From Gordonia sp. KTR9 (GTDB lineage Bacteria; Actinomycetota; Actinomycetes; Mycobacteriales; Mycobacteriaceae): a stretch of 64,000 bases of DNA. Position numbers and translations under genes: made by a program. The stretch lies in NCBI RefSeq assembly GCF_000143885.2, contig NC_018581.1, forward strand, positions 4,774,001 through 4,838,000, in the 5' to 3' direction. The notes beneath the pieces were generated by a model that worked only from the letters and a program-made list of their open reading frames with translations, was not told the origin of the DNA and did not search any database. Below are positions 62,451-64,000 of the stretch, in pieces (position 1 is the first letter of the stretch; each line of letters starts with the position of its first letter).

Positions 62451-62506
62451 AGAACATCGTTCCAATGTTGTAGAACAGTGTTCTATTCAAGAAGAACACT
62501 GTTCTA
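62451..62506. promoter_or_regulatory. Operator array of TetR/MFS pair (AGAACAxTGTTCT)
   Basis: TAGAACAGTGTTCTA (62471-62485) and AGAACACTGTTCTA (62493-62506) are each near-palindromes and together form a 14-bp inverted repeat with a 7-8 bp centre; a weaker half-similar site AGAACATCGTTCC lies at 62451-62463. They fill the region between starts at 62386 and 62520, so one repressor likely shuts both promoters. Confidence 0.75.
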
Positions 62507-62519
62507 GTAGGTTGTCAAT

Positions 62520-63110
62520 ATGTCCCCCGCGAAGCCCCGCACCCGCACCTCGGCCGCCGAGGTGCGTTCCGCCCTGCTCCGAGCCGGCCGCACGATCCTC
62601 GAGCGCGACGGCGAGACCGGCCTGACGGTCCGTGCCGTCGCGGCCGAGGCGCAGGTGGCCCCGATGGGGGTCTACAACCACTTCGACGGTCGCGACGGCC
62701 TACTGGATGCGCTGGTCACGGACGGTTATGCAGAGTTCGGACACGCGATCGCAGCGACCGACGACGATCCGGTGACACGTCTACGCAACGCCGGGCTGGC
62801 CTACCGGAGGTTCGCGCTCGCCAATCCGGTGATCTACCGTCTGATGTTCTCGGCGCAGTGCGCGCCCGAGATCGAGGTCGCCGCACACGCATTCGCAGTC
62901 CTCGTCGACATCATCCGGTATGGCCAGGTCGCCGGGGTGGTCATGTCCGCCGACCCGCGCGACCTGGCCATGCAGACGTGGTCCGCCGTCCACGGCGCGG
63001 TCAGCCTGGAGCTCGCCCGCGCCTATCAACCCGACGTCGATGCGTCGGCGAACTACGACAGCGTCCTCGACTTCGTCGCGCGCGCGCTCGCACCGCGGCC
63101 CGGTAGCTGA
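62520..63110 (+). CDS. TetR family transcriptional regulator
   Basis: 196 residues from ATG 62520. HTH: GLTVRAVAAEAQVAPMGVYNHFDGRDGLLDALV (about 38-65), then an all-helical ligand domain of the WHG type (LAYRRFALANPVIYRLMF). It lies divergent from the DHA2 pump and very close to its own operators (13 bp upstream), with GTCAAT right before the ATG, so the transcript may be leaderless or nearly so. Expected local repressor of the pump. Confidence 0.92.
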   Translation: MSPAKPRTRTSAAEVRSALLRAGRTILERDGETGLTVRAVAAEAQVAPMGVYNHFDGRDGLLDALVTDGYAEFGHAIAATDDDPVTRLRNAGLAYRRFALANPVIYRLMFSAQCAPEIEVAAHAFAVLVDIIRYGQVAGVVMSADPRDLAMQTWSAVHGAVSLELARAYQPDVDASANYDSVLDFVARALAPRPGS

Positions 63111-63149
63111 CGGCGGGGCAATCGGCCCACAGGTGCCGACGGCGCCGGG

Positions 63150-64000
63150 TCAGGGCAGAACGATCGGCGGCAGACCGGGTATCGGGTTCGGGATCGTCAC
63201 CCCGCGTTGCGGACGAGGGGTTCGCGGTCGTGGGCGCGGCCGCGGCGCCGACTCGACCGAGGCCGACGTCTCCGGCGGAGGCGGCGGCGTGTATCGACGC
63301 GCGGGTTGCCGGGCCTCGGCAAGGATTGCGGGGTCGGCGAATTCGGGTTCGGGTGAGGAGATCGTGCGCTGGGGAAGCGGCGCGGCGACGGCCGGTGACG
63401 GTTCGTCGTGCGTGACGGCCAAGGCGGTGGCCACCGCCACGACGGCCACCGCGCACAGCACCCCGATCACGGCGAGAACGCGTGTGCCTCGCCGACGTCG
63501 ACCGCCGGTGAGTGGGGACCCGGCGAGTGCCGAATCGGCCGTCGGGTGCTGCTCGGGGCCCGCCCCGGCGTGGGGCACATTCCCATCGGGAGCCGGGCGA
63601 TCGGCGGGAGGTGGGTCCGGAAGACGTTGTCCGGCACCGTGAGAAGAGGACGGATCGTGGGGCGTGGCGCCCGATGGGGCCAGCGCCCCGAACGCCGTCG
63701 CGATCGTCGGCGCCGGCGTCGGCGGTGACTGGTTGACGGCCTCGAAGATCGGGGTGGGTTCCGGTGCGGTCACCTCCTGGCGTTCCGTCGCGGGGTCGTC
63801 GGGAACAGATCGGTCGGGGACCACTCCGGCCTCTGGCTCGTCGGGCTCGGCAGCGTGCCCGCCGCTCATCGCGGGCCGGGTCGCGTTCCCCGAGGGCTCG
63901 ACGTCGACGACGGGCACGGGAACTGCTCGCGCGACGGCGTCCCGGAGGCCCGGCCAGGCGCTGACGCGGTCGGTGATGACGACCGCGGGGGCAGCGGCAC
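63150..64000 (-). CDS. DUF7159-like single-pass protein, N-terminus beyond window
   Basis: The open frame has no start before the window edge; 283 residues are visible, beginning AAAPAVVITDRVSAWPG. The end of a soluble domain is followed by a disordered Pro/Glu/Ala-rich segment (about 50-150 of the visible part), one membrane helix (VLAVIGVLCAVAVVAVATALAV) and a Pro/Arg-rich tail ending PNPIPGLPPIVLP with an RPRPRPR run. The plan matches the gene at 14685-15764 (soluble domain, single helix, low-complexity exported tail) but the tail composition differs (Pro/Arg versus Thr/Glu). Function unknown. Confidence 0.7.
   Translation of the reverse strand, partial: AAAPAVVITDRVSAWPGLRDAVARAVPVPVVDVEPSGNATRPAMSGGHAAEPDEPEAGVVPDRSVPDDPATERQEVTAPEPTPIFEAVNQSPPTPAPTIATAFGALAPSGATPHDPSSSHGAGQRLPDPPPADRPAPDGNVPHAGAGPEQHPTADSALAGSPLTGGRRRRGTRVLAVIGVLCAVAVVAVATALAVTHDEPSPAVAAPLPQRTISSPEPEFADPAILAEARQPARRYTPPPPPETSASVESAPRPRPRPRTPRPQRGVTIPNPIPGLPPIVLP

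Overview
The window is high-GC DNA from an actinobacterium of the mycolic-acid group (Corynebacteriales/Mycobacteriales). I favour Gordonia or a close relative, but the genus is an inference. Support comes from the F420-dependent enzymes, a cutinase-family esterase, a WS/DGAT wax-ester/triacylglycerol synthase, an EphD-type hydrolase-SDR fusion, a DUF222/13E12-type HNH gene, an ANTAR regulator, and two linkage groups known from mycobacteria: dnaK-grpE-dnaJ-hspR, and a long (Fe-S) reductase next to an AspC/AlaA-type aminotransferase. No rRNA or tRNA gene, CRISPR array, insertion sequence or prophage was seen. Genes are dense and both strands are used throughout.

Layout. 1-9.4 kb: lipid and small-molecule metabolism with local regulators (F420 oxidoreductase, two TetR genes, proline dehydrogenase-like gene, GH16-like protein, AidB-type acyl-CoA dehydrogenase, LysR, diguanylate cyclase). 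9.3-17.4 kb: FAD-linked oxidase, deazaflavin nitroreductase, Ser/Thr kinase, amidohydrolase, flavohaemoprotein, a DUF7159-like single-pass protein and a multipass membrane protein. 17.5-22 kb: heat-shock operon dnaK-grpE-dnaJ-hspR with two HspR operators (HAIR) and an ECF-type promoter. 22-27 kb: beta-propeller protein, lipoprotein, DUF1353 membrane protein, frameshifted HNH gene. 27-29.4 kb: lon with its own HAIR and ECF-type promoter. 29.4-37 kb: small enzymes, efflux pump, ANTAR regulator, cutinase, P450. 37-39.5 kb: compact operon of a lipoprotein, an Nramp-like transporter and two PRC-barrel-like proteins. 39.6-46.2 kb: TetR, hydrolase, Rieske oxygenase, amine/imine reductase-like enzyme, SDR, styrene-monooxygenase-like flavoenzyme. 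46.3-51.4 kb: reductase, acyltransferase-SGNH, DUF218 protein, WS/DGAT. 51.6-56.6 kb: (Fe-S) reductase and aminotransferase. 56.8-60.6 kb: EphD, ferritin-like hydrolase and a PDR-type reductase. 60.6-64 kb: tandem repeat array, MFS/TetR pair, second DUF7159-like gene cut by the window end.

How parts work together. HspR, last gene of the dnaK operon, should repress its own operon and lon; both promoters carry HAIR sites and GGGAAC-N17-[CG]GTT ECF (SigH/SigE-like) elements, so protein damage and thermal/oxidative stress signals probably converge on folding and degradation. Several TetR genes sit next to inverted repeats that are good operator candidates. A family of short repeats with the core CCTGAGGTGCGAGGAGCG recurs at three places (inside the dnaK operon, at 43.7 kb, and as a 38-bp tandem array at 60.6 kb). 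The most unusual protein feature is a ~420-residue low-complexity tail on the (Fe-S) reductase carrying seven copies of a K-G-F-G-M...G-K-K-R-P-G motif.
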